From positions 304,702,016-304,766,015 of the forward strand of contig NC_080539.1 in the NCBI RefSeq assembly GCF_028640845.1: a stretch of DNA of 64,000 nucleotides, in the 5' to 3' direction. Source of the stretch: Ahaetulla prasina (Eukaryota; Chordata; Lepidosauria; Squamata; Colubridae). Shown here one piece after another: positions 38,801 to 50,432 of this stretch (position 1 is the first letter of the stretch; the number at the start of each line of letters is the position of its first letter). A program made the position numbers and the translations under genes. The notes below the pieces were generated by a model. The model was not told the origin of the DNA, ran no database searches, and worked only from the letters and a program-made list of their open reading frames with translations.

Positions 38801-40256
38801 AAAAAACAATATTGCAAGTATTTTGTGCCAAAAAAATAAAAATATCTAAAGAGCATGGTACTCTGAGCCCATGCTGGGACTCTGATTCAGCCATGAGTCA
38901 GAACAGCAAGCATTGCTTGCTGCATTAGAATGTAGCCCTGCCGCAGAATCCTTTCCAGTTATTATACAGTACAAGCTGACACTGATAGCCTGGTCGGATC
39001 CACGGCCGTAATTATAGTCCATACAGATCCTCCCAAAGTAAGCTAAAGGAAGCCTTTATGAATCATGTAACTTTTGGACTTCACAGATGTATAGTTGCCA
39101 GGCCAAAGGCTCTCTAATATGTCCTCCATGCAATCTGCATAAACTACCAAGCACCCATCTAAACAGAAGGAATGAAGGAATAGAATCCTATATGCTACTC
39201 CCACACAGTTTCACCACAGTTAAAAGCATGGGTGCATTAATAAGCAGCTAAGATTCAATTACATTCACCAAATATCAAAATATAGATTATTTTAAAATCT
39301 AAGCAGTGATATCAGGAGAAAAAAAACTCTACAACCATTAAAATTTAATGTGCTGTAAAATACCATGGGAAAGATTTAATCAGAGCTTCCAGCAGACAAT
39401 CTCCCTCCTGTGTCACCAGTCCTCTGGTTCTTGAGCCAGCCAAGCAGACTGCAGCATTTACTTGTAAGAACTCTCTATTTCAAAAAACCACTTCCCCCTT
39501 AGTTTTAGCTTGTCTGACTTTATCTAGCATTAATCCTCCAGCCCAGTTTTCTGCTAAATCTCATCCTCTGTCTCTTTGATTATGATCTACCAAATCTAAT
39601 ACTGGACTCCAACTTCTGCCTGATCACAGCTATTGACCTTTGAACACAACCCTAGCTTGTGTTTAACCAGTCTCCTGCCTCTCCTTAATCTGATTAACAT
39701 TTCTCTGTAATTTACTGGGACCCTTTGGAATTTCCTAACAAAGCTAATCCCTAGATTTGAAATCAATGCCGCAGGCAATAATATATGATCTCCATTTCCC
39801 CCTATTTTCATAACATATATCTAAGAACTAAAATAGAGAAGGACATCAATCTCTCATCACTCACAAGCGGCAAATCAGTGCCTTGAAAAATTATCTGGAC
39901 CTTCCTCCACAATTGATACGATCACCAACATACTCATATCATTATTCTATTGTGAAGACATAGGCGGACAACCACATTCTAGCTATTTCCTATACACATT
40001 TTCAAATACAAGTCTGGAAACAGCACTGGAAATGCTCCACATCCTGTACTACCAAAGATTGCAAAAATTATGTAATAGCCTATAGCTACTCCCTTCCACC
40101 ACTTGGATCTTTATTGGCTCATTATGAGAGTATTTTTGTTTTGGTCATAGTTGCACAGACCCTAGAAATGGGTTAACATCAATCAAGGCATTCTCATCTC
40201 ACAGTTTGTAGTAATCACAACTGCCCTAGACAGAAGTCAGCAGAATGACCCCTTAC
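35897..40256. other. Intron 3, 4.4 kb with no recognised element
   Basis: The longest stretch without a repeat I can name. A CCT-rich run is at 37272-37300 and a short poly-G at 36971-36979. Frames at 38.4-38.9 kb look like chance. Confidence 0.5.
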
Positions 40257-40357
40257 CTTCCACAATAAGCCATACGTGCTGTGATTCCTCTTTCTTCCCA
40301 TTGGTCTCCACTTGGCACCAATATTTTCCAGAATCTGCCCGATCTACAGACTTCAAG
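40257..40357 (-). CDS. TYRO3: TYRO3 exon 3: end of Ig-like domain 1
   Basis: Residues 93-126 plus one base. The acceptor is AACTTTCTAG and the donor GTAAGG. The peptide LKSVDRADSGKYWCQVE holds the D-x-G-x-Y-x-C signature of an Ig strand F (Cys107, pairing with Cys54). The exon is only 101 bp and splits the Ig1 domain at the same place as in other TYRO3 genes as I remember them. Confidence 0.96.
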
Positions 40358-40589
40358 CTAGAAAGTTGAAAGGGGAATATAAAATGATAAATAACACTGT
40401 ATGTGAACAAACGTGTGGATATAAAAAAAATCTCTCAATTCTTTTGTTTTTTCAGAAATTTTTAATTTGTCACAAATTGAATAGCGTAGTCTTTTTAGTG
40501 TCACTGTTTTCCTCTCCCTGAACATTTTAAAAAGGAGGAAAGGGAACTGTATCAATGAAATAAATGAAACATTTTGTTATGTGTCAGTT

Positions 40590-40800
40590 CATGTCAGTTT
40601 TGACTTTTGGCAACTATATGGCATAGGCCTTGTAGTTTTCTTGGGAAAATTTCAGAAGTAGTTTGTCATTGCTTGATTATTAGGGATGTGAGAAAGTGAT
40701 TGGCCCAAAATCATCCACTTGGCTAAGACAAGACTAGAACTCATGGTCTCCTAGTTTCTAGCCTGAAGTTTTAGCTACTACATTAAACTGGATCTCAAAA
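40590..40800 (+). repeat. MIR-like SINE fragment
   Basis: AAGTGATTGGCCCAAAATCATCC, GGTCTCCTAGTTTCTAGCC and TTTTAGCTACTACATTAAACTGG; a diverged copy of the module at 13.9 kb. Confidence 0.7.
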
Positions 40801-41043
40801 GGGAATCTAGTCAATTACTATCTCCTCTGACTAACAGATTTTACCTGAAAGACATTCCCAGACTAGCCATCTAGACTAAAATTGCCATGGGTTAAACTTG
40901 GGATCATTTTGCAAACAAGATATATTCATTGTCATTGAATTGATTCTATAACTTTGTAAGCTGCCCAGAGTCACCTTGTGGCTGAGATGAGCAACAAACA
41001 AACAAAGAAACAAACAAACAGGTTCCCCTTCAGGTGGTTTCAC

Positions 41044-41216
41044 CAGTGGTGGGATTCAGCCGGTTCTGTCCGGTTTGCACAAACTGGTAGCGGTGACTGT
41101 GGGAGGCTCCGCCACCCACCTGGATGTAATGCGCGACTACTACTCATGCACAGAAGGCCGTGCGCTCGTGCTCACATTTGCGAACCGGTAGGGAAGGGAA
41201 GGGAATCCCACCTCTA
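41044..41216. mobile_element. hAT-like element, CAGTGGTGG family
   Basis: Begins CAGTGGTGGGATTCAGCC and ends ATCCCACCTCTA; exact 8 bp flanks GGTTTCAC (41036-41043, 41217-41224). Confidence 0.9.
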
Positions 41217-41284
41217 GGTTTCACCTAAAAATGTTTCTGTGAATAGATCAGAAGCAAGAACTATGTTGTAGAACAGCCTTCCCT

Positions 41285-41370
41285 TACACAGCTTCCAAGT
41301 GTTGACTATACTGGCCAGAAATTATGGGATCTCAAAACAGCCGGAGGACATTGGTTGGGGAAAATTTCTC
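41285..41370. repeat. Old hAT-like fragment
   Basis: ACAGCTTCCAAGTGTTGACTA...AGCCGGAGGACATTGGTTGGGG resembles a common reptile/bird hAT MITE with GTTGGACTACAACTCC-type arms. It is heavily eroded. Confidence 0.35.
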
Positions 41371-42171
41371 TAGAAACAAAAACATTGCAATGAATGAAGT
41401 GGAAGGAAGTTTTTTTTTCTTCAAAAGGGTTTAGGAAAAATTGGCACCAATGGAAGATAAGTAATAATCTAGGATTACTACCCATATGAATTAACTGTGC
41501 AATTCCAGTCTGAAGATTTTGAGAGAGTTAAATCATTCAATGGTTCCATGAAGTCTGATGCTGCCAAGCTATCCAGCCCTAAACCTGAAGTTTGGAAATA
41601 TGCAGAGAGAGCAAATGCATTTGTTTTACAAGAGTGAAGAGGACAGAGCAAATGTTCCTTCATAAAAGAAATTACTTAAGGATCTGTGGTTTTTTTGACC
41701 TTACTCAGCATAGCTCAAATTTAATAAGCCTCCTAACAAACTAATCATTTTCTTATCAGGAAGAAAGAGAAATATTATAATGCCTTTGGGAGTATAACTC
41801 ATTTCACTGGGATGTGGTACAGCCATGGATGCCCACAGGAGAGGTAAGGCGGGTGAGGCAAGGCAATAAAGGATGAAGCATGCATGATGATGTCATCATG
41901 CAAATACTGTGACTTATATACTTGCTTCAGATGTCAGTTAAATAATAACAATATTTGAGAAATACTTCAATGGCGTCCCATCATTTTGTTTTTGAAGCTA
42001 TGGTATTAGGGGAGACATCTTAAAACCCTAATCCGAGAGAGATATTCTACCCCCTTTGATATATCACCTTTTCTCTAGGAGCTCAAGTTGATTTCCATGG
42101 GGAGCTGCCTTCATTTTACCCCGCCACAATAACCCAGTAAAGTAGGCTGAACCAAGAGAAAGTGAGTAGTC

Positions 42172-42828
42172 CAGGGGAGAAATGCTCTGAAGTCTGTTAC
42201 TGGTTCGCTTCGCTACCAGTTTGCTTTGTGTGTGCATGCCCGGTGCGCACCACAGGTGCACTGCAGGTGCTACTGCACAGCACTTAAAAAGGAGGCTTAA
42301 GAAGCTTTTTCTGAGTATACAAAGGTAAGTAGAACAACGGGGGGACGGACAGCTTTGCCACGTGATTTAGATTTGCTAGAAAGCAGGATTTCCTGCTTTC
42401 TAGCGAATTTTTTTTTTTTAATTTGCATTTATATCCCGCCCTTCTCCGAAGACTCAGGGCGGCTTACACTATGTCAAGCAATAGTCTTCATCCATTTGTA
42501 TACTATATACAAAGTCAACTTATTGCCCCCCAACAATCTGGGTCCTCATTTTACCTACCTTATAAAGGATGGAAGGCTGAGTCAACCTTGGGCCTGGTGG
42601 GACTTGAACCTGCAATATTGCAAGCAGTTGATGTTAATAACAGGCTGCATTAGCCTGTTGCGCCACCAGAGGCCTTAATTCAATATTAATCACACGGCAC
42701 AGTGATCATCGGAAATACGGTTCGCCTAAACCAGTAGCATTTTTTTTATTACCAGTTTGCCCAAACCGGTAGAATTTATTACTACTGGTTCAGGCGAACC
42801 GGTCCATACTGGTAGCATTTCACCCCTG
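42172..42828. mobile_element. hAT-like element interrupted by a SINE
   Basis: Ends CAGGGGAGAAATGCT and AGCATTTCACCCCTG, with repeated CCGGTA/TACCAGT motifs inside. A hairpin (CTAGAAAGCAGG / CCTGCTTTCTAG) precedes the nested SINE at 42404-42674. Target duplication is not clear. Confidence 0.7.
42404..42674 (-). mobile_element. tRNA-derived SINE with LINE-type tail (minus orientation)
   Basis: On the minus strand: GGCCTCTGGTGGCGCAACAG, B box GGTTCAAGTCCCACC, a middle block TTGACTCAGCCTTCC, and the tail GTAAGCCGCCCTGAGTC...GGGCGGGATATAAATGC with a poly-A end. It is the full-length member of the family seen as fragments at 2.3 and 48.37 kb. Confidence 0.85.
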
Positions 42829-44130
42829 GAATGGTTCAAAAAAATGTGCCACAATTTACTTGATTGAGGTGGGATTTGGATCTGAATCTCCCCAACTCTA
42901 GTTTAATGCCTTATCCACCACTCATCACTAGTTTTTAATATTATCAAAGTTTCAGCTAGTGACAGTGTCCAGCTTTGTGATAACTAAACCCATATTCTGG
43001 ACATGAAGACAGAAAGTCTACTTCCATATTTAGGTTTCTCTGATTTTCCTTTTAATTTGCTATCTGCCCTGATCTGTCCACCAAAATTGACTTCTCCTTC
43101 CATACAGTATTATTTAACCAACATAACCTGAAGTCTCCAGTGCAGACTTTCATTAGGATTGCCTGAGGTGCAAACATTAACGCTTGTCGCTGTAGAACAC
43201 TAAGATATTAATTTCCTGCAAACACTGAGATATCTATTTCATTACAGAAGCACAATAAAATTTCAAAGGCTCTGCTGACAATTTACAAATATCCAGAAAC
43301 TATTTATTCAGAAGGCCTCGAAGGGGTTATTTGCAGATAGCTTCTTCTCAAATACGTCTGGCAAAAGCCGCACGAAAACGGGTTCAACTTTTTTAATAGA
43401 CATCCGCATAAGCACAATAAGCACCTTTTCTACGTCTTATAATCAACTGACTGAAGTATTGCATGCTTGGCTTAAAGTAAATGATGGAGTAAATACTTTG
43501 GAACATTACTTGTGGGAGATGACTAAGGCTTGGTTTGTATGACACATCTTCTTCTCTTAGCAAAACCCAGATTTGATCTAGGAAGTTACAGGCTGAATTA
43601 AATTCTTTCCTTTTAATCAAAGTCAAGGAGAAGAGAATGTGAAGGGGGAAAAAAAAACAATGTCAAGGAAATGTTTAATTATATCTCAGAAACTAACCAT
43701 CTAGTTTTGTTGCAGAGCTTATGGGAACAAATATGTAAAAAAAGAGTACACAGCTTTCTTTATCTTCGAAGGCTATCATTAAGAACACTGGAAACAAAAG
43801 CCATGAGAGGAGAGGAAGCTCTCTCTGGATAAAATGACACAACTACAGATTCAGCAGAAAACTGTGTGGACTAATACAACATCGGCTGCTAGTTCTCTTT
43901 CATAAAAATCTTAGAGATGGAGGGAAATGGACATTTTTTTTTCTGGATTGCTTAGCTAGTAAGCTAAGAGGTTGGGAATGGACAATTCAATGTCAATTTG
44001 CATTCTTGCATTGGAATATTCTGCCTCTCTGTTACTTATAAAAATGACCCCTTATTTTATGTATGAATCCAGGATATAGAAAACAAGACCCCTGCTTAAA
44101 AAAAAACCACTGCCAGATACACATAGTCAG
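42829..44130. other. Intron 2: nothing recognised
   Basis: No element with clear ends; a possible MIR-like remnant at 42860-42930. Confidence 0.5.
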
Positions 44131-44215
44131 GAGCAGCACCCACCCAACTGGGTCTGGGTTAGGCCTGGTTAGAACTCAAGTGGGAGACTGCTGTGTTTAG
44201 TCAAACTGGGAAATT
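44131..44215 (+). repeat. 5S rRNA-derived fragment
   Basis: GGGTCTGGGTTAGGCCTGGTTAG, AACTCAAGTGGGAGACTGCTG matches the internal-promoter half of 5S rRNA. The 5' half is missing, so this is a 5S-derived SINE or pseudogene, not a working gene. Confidence 0.65.
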
Positions 44216-44409
44216 AAAAAGTAGGCCCAGAGAAGGGCATGCAAAGCTGCATTTCTACTGTTGCCAAAAAATTGCATCTATATATCCACCTTTATCTTTA
44301 TTTTCAGGTATTTGCAAAATATATTCTGCTTCCAGTGCTTGCAATAGATTATAAAGAGGCACAAATGTGCTACCAGATAAATTGTTTGGTACCCACCAAA
44401 CCTTCTACC

Positions 44410-44816
44410 CAGTGGTGAAATGCAAAATTTGTTACTACCGGTTCTGTGGGCGTGGCTTGGTGGGGTGGTGGTAATGTGATTGGGTGGGCGTGGCCAACTT
44501 TTCTTTTTCTTTTTACTTTTAAAAGCATTTTTTACAACCTCTTTAACCAAAGAGATTGTAAAAAAATGCTTTTAAAAGGCTCTGACGATCTCAGCTGAGC
44601 CGCGCGATCATCAGAGGCTTTTTTTTACTTTTAAAAGCATTTTTTCGGCTGAAGAAAAAATGCTTTTAAAAGTAAAAAAAAAAACCTCTGATGATCACGG
44701 GGCTCAGCTGGCCATGGGATGGGGGAAGGGATTTTTGCTACCAGTTCTCCGAACCACCTGCCACCATCGCTACCGGATCAGGCAATCCGGTCTGAACCAG
44801 CAGCATTTCACCCCTG
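44410..44816. mobile_element. hAT-like element with multiple internal hairpins
   Basis: Ends CAGTGGTGAAATGC and GCATTTCACCCCTG; exact 8 bp flanks CTTCTACC (44402-44409, 44817-44824). Inside, ACTTTTAAAAGCATTTTTT and its complement recur four times, giving nested hairpins. Confidence 0.92.
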
Positions 44817-45599
44817 CTTCTACCTCATCCAAACATTTTTGTTTCTTCCTTTCTTAAATTCCTGCAAGTGTCATCGAGAAATTCTAATAAATGAAAGGAT
44901 GTGTGGTACAGAAAAGAAAAGGACTGTGTGGTTGAGAGAGAGAGATGGTACCATGCAGCTTTACCAATTGGATGTATAGTTGGACGTATTTCAAATGGGG
45001 TTTTTAAGACCAGGTTGCAAAAATAGTTTTCCTTAGGCCACAGAGATTAATAAAATCTCAAAAAGTTTCCTTTCTGTGGCTCCAAGGGTATCTGCAGTGT
45101 GTGTGTATGTGTGTTGTAAAAGTCATAATAGCAGTAATAGCCATGCAATCAAAGCTGTGTGGGTTGTAACTATCTTGACTTTTGATATCTCCCTTTCTCA
45201 TGGATGCCCCAGTATGTCCCTGGAGTCTCTCTACCATAATTTTTAAGAACAGTAACACCATTTACCATTATTTTGCTACAGGCACAAATCCCCTAAAATA
45301 AGCTTAACAAACCAACAAAAAACAAAGAGGCTTTCCTCTCCTACAACAAAGAAAGAAATTGAAAATCCATCCACTTAGCCTTCTCACCTCACTTTATGGT
45401 AGTTTTGTCCCTCCAAAATGCAATCCCTAAAAAGCTGCCCACTTTTGCCTACAACAAATTATTCTCCCTCAGGTTCAGGTTGTAATATGGGAGGAGGGGG
45501 GTAGCAATTATATTAAACTTGTTCAGCATGTTTAGGATTGTTCTAAGGATTGCTACTAAATAACAAACATACAGTGCCTTATTTCAGTATTACCGGTAT

Positions 45600-45792
45600 C
45601 AGAGGTGGGATTCACTTACCTTCCCTACCGGTTCGCAAATTTGAGCGCACATGCCACCTCTGTACACACAGCCTTCTGCACACAGCCTTCTGCACATGTG
45701 CAGTATTATGTCCAGGCGGGTGGACGGAGCCTCCCACAGTCGCCGCTACTGGTTCACGCGATCTGGACAGAACCAGCTGAATCCTACCACTG
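45600..45792. mobile_element. hAT-like element, CAGTGGTGG family (reverse orientation)
   Basis: Begins CAGAGGTGGGATTCAC, contains CTACCGGTTCGCAAAT and ends CTGAATCCTACCACTG. No clear target duplication. Confidence 0.75.
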
Positions 45793-45867
45793 AGCAGTAC
45801 GTACACATATTATAAATCATTAGCAGTGAAAATGGGGAAAGAACTAGAAAGCACAAAAAGCTTAGAT

Positions 45868-45979
45868 CCGAGTTTCTCAACCTCAGCAATTTCAAGACGT
45901 GCGGACTTCAGCTTCCAGAATTCCACACTGAATGGGAAAGTCCTCCTATCTTAAGAGTTACAGTGGTTGAGAAACACTG
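45868..45979. mobile_element. Short hAT-like MITE
   Basis: GAGTTTCTCAACC...GGTTGAGAAACACTG inverted ends and flanks GCTTAGAT / GTTTAGAT (7 of 8). Confidence 0.75.
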
Positions 45980-46233
45980 GTTTAGATTCAGGAGATATTA
46001 AGCAAATAAAGAATAAATCCAGGAAACAAAATTGCCCAGTCAGATATTTTGCCCGGTGCCTTTGGCTCAACCTAAATTATTTCATGGAGCCACTGTGAAA
46101 ATAAATAAGGGAGGACGAGAGAATCACAAATGCCCTCCCCCTCTCCACAGAAAAGGGCAAAATAAACTAATCTTTAATATTCACATTCATCATACATTGA
46201 TCTAGCCTGTCCTGTTCTATATGTCATTCTTAC

Positions 46234-46417
46234 CTGAGGAATCCTATCCAGTGTTCTTCATTTACTGGAATGTACACCTGGTCTATACCCTGCACCACAG
46301 CGCCATCCTTGATCCACAGCATCTCTGGTTCTTCCATTCCCTCCAGGCTGCAGTTCAGCTTCACTGGCTGCCCCTGGGACACGGTCAGTTTGATTGGCAT
46401 TCCAATCCCTTTTGCTT
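46234..46417 (-). CDS. TYRO3: TYRO3 exon 2: most of Ig-like domain 1
   Basis: Residues 32-92 plus two bases of codon 93. The acceptor is TTTCCAG and the donor GTAAGA. The peptide begins EAKGIGMPIKLTVSQGQ and includes the first Ig cysteine (Cys54) and the tryptophan of strand C in LWIKDGA. It ends with HWIGFL. In TAM receptors Ig1 makes the main contact with the LG domains of GAS6 and protein S. Intron 1 upstream is 17 kb and carries a long compound microsatellite 160 bp before this acceptor. Confidence 0.97.
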
Positions 46418-46575
46418 CTGGAAAGAAGAAAGGAACCTCCCGCCCATCCTTGCTCCCAAGTAGAGGAGCAAGGAGGTTGGGAATACAGCAGATCAATCAA
46501 GGTTCCTGATCTGTAGGGTGATACAGTCAAAGAACTAAATGCACAACTGCTTCAATGCACCTCATCTGAAGAGAT

Positions 46576-46576
<1 letters not shown>

Positions 46577-46615
<39 letters not shown>

Positions 46616-46620
46616 CCAAA

Positions 46621-46697
<77 letters not shown>
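46577..46697. repeat. (TG)n(TA)n(TG)n compound microsatellite near TYRO3 exon 2
   Basis: About 17 TG, 22 TA and 16 TG units. It begins 160 bp upstream (gene direction) of the exon 2 acceptor. Confidence 0.95.
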
Positions 46698-46700
<3 letters not shown>

Positions 46701-46866
46701 TATGTAGGTCTTTGGTTATTGGGTTTTCTCCCGCGTAAAATTGGAAGTGTCTTGGCGGCGTTTGACGAAGTCTCATTCGTCATCTTCAGGCTTCAACTTC
46801 GTGCTTCTGGGAGCAATGTGTGACTGTAGCTGTTTCTTCCTTTTAACGGTTAAAAGGAAGAAACAG

Positions 46867-46870
<4 letters not shown>
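46697..46870 (-). mobile_element. Penelope-like repeat module (PLE candidate), truncated
   Basis: On the minus strand: GCCTGAAGATGACGAATGAG, ACTTCGTCAAACG and ACCAAAGACCTACATACA, shared with 56.3 and 60.3 kb. It ends in a 36 bp perfect hairpin around TTTAACGGTTAAA (46830-46866) and is bounded by (TA)n on both sides. Confidence 0.55.
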
Positions 46871-46920
<50 letters not shown>

Positions 46921-46960
46921 CATACATACATACATACATACATACATACATACATACAGA
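46870..46960. repeat. (TA)n followed by (CATA)n microsatellite
   Basis: About 22 TA units then about 11 CATA units. Confidence 0.95.
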
Positions 46961-47942
46961 TAATTACAGGATACGAACACTGAATTTCCAGTTAGGAAAT
47001 AGCAAAGGAGAATAAAACCATGCAGGACTTCTTCAACAAAGTGCTAATTTAGAAATCAGCAGGGTGAAGCCCAGTAGCAATTTTTCAGCAGTTCACGCAG
47101 ATGAATTAGGTAACACTGCACACTTAATGCTTTTGAAAGAATTATTCTCAGAACAATAGTACAATTCCACCAAAATTCCCTCTGGATGCTTTTTGATTCC
47201 CAGGTAATATTCATTACTTTAAAGAAAGCACAGCTTTTAAAAAAAAATCATTCACATAGGGGGTCATTCAGTTCACAGTTTCTCTTAATTGCAAAAGCTT
47301 CTGAACTATGTGAAAACTCTATGGATGGGAAAAGCATGATTGAACGCCTAGGCCTGAAAGGAAACCAACCACTTTCAGAATGTGTGTGTCTCTCTCTCTC
47401 CTTTTCTCTTCCCTTTTCCCTCATGTGTGGTGCAGAATTACTTGAACTAGTAGCCAGGCAACCCCCAAACTCAGGATACATGCCAAATGCTGATCTCATC
47501 TCTCTTTTGGAAAGGTGTCACTAATTCATTTGCAGATTGTGATGTTTCTCCATTTTCTGTTGGAATAAATGTATTCTTCGGGATACGTTTCAGGGCCATC
47601 AGGCACTTTTAATGTCAGTGGAGGAGATCATGAGCAGGTATAAGGAAGACTTTTAATAGACCAGATATTCTGAACTATAGAATATATTCTATATATTCAG
47701 AATTAAGCATTGGTGGAAAAGATGACGATATACTGCAAGGAAGAAAATAAACTAGACGATAACTAAGCTTCAAGAAGAAGAGATTTCAGCCACTAGACTA
47801 TTGTCCATCAGTATTATTACATCCTTGGTAGCTTTATATTATCTTTGTTACTTTTGGAACCATTTTGTATAAGGAGGTATAACTGAGCAATGTTAATCTT
47901 TTTTAGATATTTCAGGCATGCTAATGGCAAAAATATACCATG
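46961..47942. other. Intron 1: nothing recognised
   Basis: AT-rich sequence between two microsatellites. Confidence 0.6.
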
Positions 47943-48061
<119 letters not shown>

Positions 48062-48361
48062 GTTTTGAAAATAAATATTATACTCACTGATCACTCAATC
48101 TCTTTCAGATTGCAAATCAATTATTCTGTAATTCTACCAATGCCTTTGCAAACTAAAACTCCATTTAGGACTAAGCAAAGCTCTGGTATAAGTTGACTTA
48201 TCACTTTATGTTTATTATTCAATGTGCTCTACATGGTACTGTCTTTGAAGACCAGCCCAAATCTGTTCGTTCAGAATGTAATTGGCCAGTCAGATAACAC
48301 TGGTTTTATGTGTGGTGCCAACAGATTTATGAATATAGTGCACAGGGCTGGTGTTTTGTTT

Positions 48362-48427
48362 TGTTTTTTTATTTGCATTTATATCCCGCCCTTCTCCGAA
48401 GACTCAGGGCAGCTTACACTATGTTAA
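48362..48427 (-). repeat. SINE/LINE tail fragment
   Basis: ATTTATATCCCGCCCTTCTC, CGAAGACTCAGGGCAGC: the same tail as at 42.4 kb. Confidence 0.8.
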
Positions 48428-49411
48428 CCTATAAAGCCCTCCAAAGCTTGGTTCTGGAGTATCACAGAGTCTGTCTACTTTAAGGAGAATCTCTTTGTCA
48501 TATGCAGTCTTTTTAGAGAGAGAAACTTTGGATTCTTGTACTGTGACAGATCTAAGGAGCATGGCAGGGGCCACTTCATTGCTAAGTTAAAAAAAAATAG
48601 TGACAAACATTATTTAATTGGCCTTCTGAATATTAGGAATGTTTGGGCTGCAGGATTAGGATTATGGGTGACTACATTACTTTTGTAGGTACATCATTTT
48701 ATCTTATTTTAATTTTAATTATGATTATAACAGTTTTTGCTTGTTTTTATTATGTTTTCTATCTTAGCTAAACTAGTCAAAGTCCTGGGATGGAATGGTA
48801 TAGAAATGTGTATATAAACAAATCAATAAACTAGGCTTGAATTTTTGAACTGAAGGATGGCTCAAAGATATTTTAAATAATAACCAGCCAGAAACTGTAG
48901 GCGTCTTATGAAATTACCCATGTGAATTTTCATACCCCTATTCTATTCAGATCCATTTTGCTCCGATATATTAATATTTTAAAAAGAACATTAGTTTATT
49001 ACCAGCTTTTTCCATAAGATCACACCTATATGATCTGATAAATGTGAATGTACGTCTAAAATGTGTGTCTTACATTTAATGGAGTTTAAGAGATTTAATT
49101 AAACCAACTGGATAGCTCTGACTATTACAGCATTTATGGGAATGAGCAGGCCAAACAAAGTCAGAGCCACCTTGCTTGACAAACTTATGACAACTGTGTT
49201 TCAAAAAAATCCAAATGATTGTGATTCCATACCATCCAGCAGTACATAGTTATTAACATACTCCAAATTAAGTCCTTAAATTGTATCAGGCGGAATGATA
49301 AGTCTTAGAACCAATCCAACTGCCCTTGGGATAATGGAGAAGAAATAATTACATAGATATAGGATTACCTTTGCACCAGTGGAAATCCACTAGCAGAAAA
49401 ATATAAAATAC
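48428..49411. other. Intron 1: nothing recognised
   Basis: It may contain old LINE 3' sequence but no diagnostic motif is left. Confidence 0.5.
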
Positions 49412-49890
49412 AGAATAACGGAAGGGACCTTGGATGTCTTGTAGTCCAGGGATCCCCAACCCTCTGACAATGGCCTATTCAAAATCGGGCCGCATGAGTG
49501 GTAGACCAGTGTGCATGCTCTACTTACATGAGTGACAGCCTGATTCCCTTCTCACACACACACCCCAGCCAGGCCACCAAGCCACAAAGTTGGGGACAGC
49601 TGTTCTAGTCTAACTCCCTGCTTAAGCAGGAGACTGTATATACCATTCTGGACAAATGGCTCTCCAATCTCTTCTTAAAAACCTCCCGTGATAGAGCACC
49701 CACAACTTCTCTGTTTGATAAGCTTCCATCCATTACTTCTTGTTCTGCCCTCAAGGGCTTTGGAGAATAGGTTGACCCCCTCCTCTCTGTGACAGCCCCT
49801 CAAATATTGGAAGACTGCTATCATGTGACCTTTAGTCCCTCTCTTTGTTAGACATATCCAGTCCCTGCACCATTCGTTGTACATAAACTC
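49412..49890 (-). mobile_element. CR1 LINE 3' end (minus orientation), interrupted by a hAT element
   Basis: GAAGGGACCTTGGATGTC and, after the hAT insertion, CTAACTCCCTGCTTAAGCAGG and onward. The minus frame includes MIAVFQYLRGCHREEG and EGRTRSNGWKLIKQR, the CR1 C-terminal motif also found at 25.7 kb. Confidence 0.85.
49447..49602. mobile_element. hAT-like element nested in CR1
   Basis: CAGGGATCCCCAACC...GTTGGGGACAGCTG, flanks TTGTAGTC / TTCTAGTC (7 of 8). Removing it restores the CR1 3' sequence. Confidence 0.85.
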
Positions 49891-50075
49891 ATTGGAGTCT
49901 GAATGATAAAGAAAAAGAAACATTAGAATCCTCTATTCACACAATGGGCAGTCCTGTCTCCAATAACTAGGTAATGTTTGCCCTGCAAAAAGGTGCTAAA
50001 ACATGGCCATGTATTTTTGTTAATTTATTATATTTTGTTAATTATATATTTTGCTATTAATTATATTTGTCCTAG

Positions 50076-50432
50076 GGACGCGATGGCTCAGTGGCTAAGA
50101 TGGTGAGCTTGCCGATCGAAAGATTGGCAGTTCAGCGGTTCGAAACCCTAGTGTCACATAATGGAAGTGAGCTCCAGTTACTTGTCCCAGCTTCTGCCAA
50201 CCTAGCAGAAAGCACATAGAAAATGCAAGTAGAAAAATAAGGACCAGCTTTGGTGGGAAGGTAACAGGGTTCCTTGCGCCTTTGGCATTTAGTCATGCCG
50301 GCCACATGACCACGGATACGTCTTCAGACAGCGCTGGCTCTTCGGCTTTGAAACAGAGATGAGCACCACCCCCTAGAGTCCGGAACAATTAGCACACATG
50401 TACGAGGTGAACCTTTACCTTATATATTTGTC
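50076..50432 (+). mobile_element. Sauria-type tRNA-derived SINE
   Basis: GGGACGCGATGGCTCAGTGG (A-box region), GGTTCGAAACCC (B box), AGCTTCTGCCAACCTAGCAG, CCGGCCACATGACC and the tail GAGGTGAACCTTTACC. Full length; retroposon, not a tRNA gene. Confidence 0.93.

Noticed and set aside
38415..38894. 159-codon minus-strand frame
   Set aside because: No recognisable motif, no splice context and biased composition; consistent with chance in intron 3.
46539..46823. Frames rich in CVCVCV and IYIYIY
   Set aside because: Translations of TG and TA microsatellites.
50076..50160. tRNA gene
   Set aside because: The A and B boxes belong to a full-length Sauria SINE with its standard body and tail, and the cloverleaf is not maintained.
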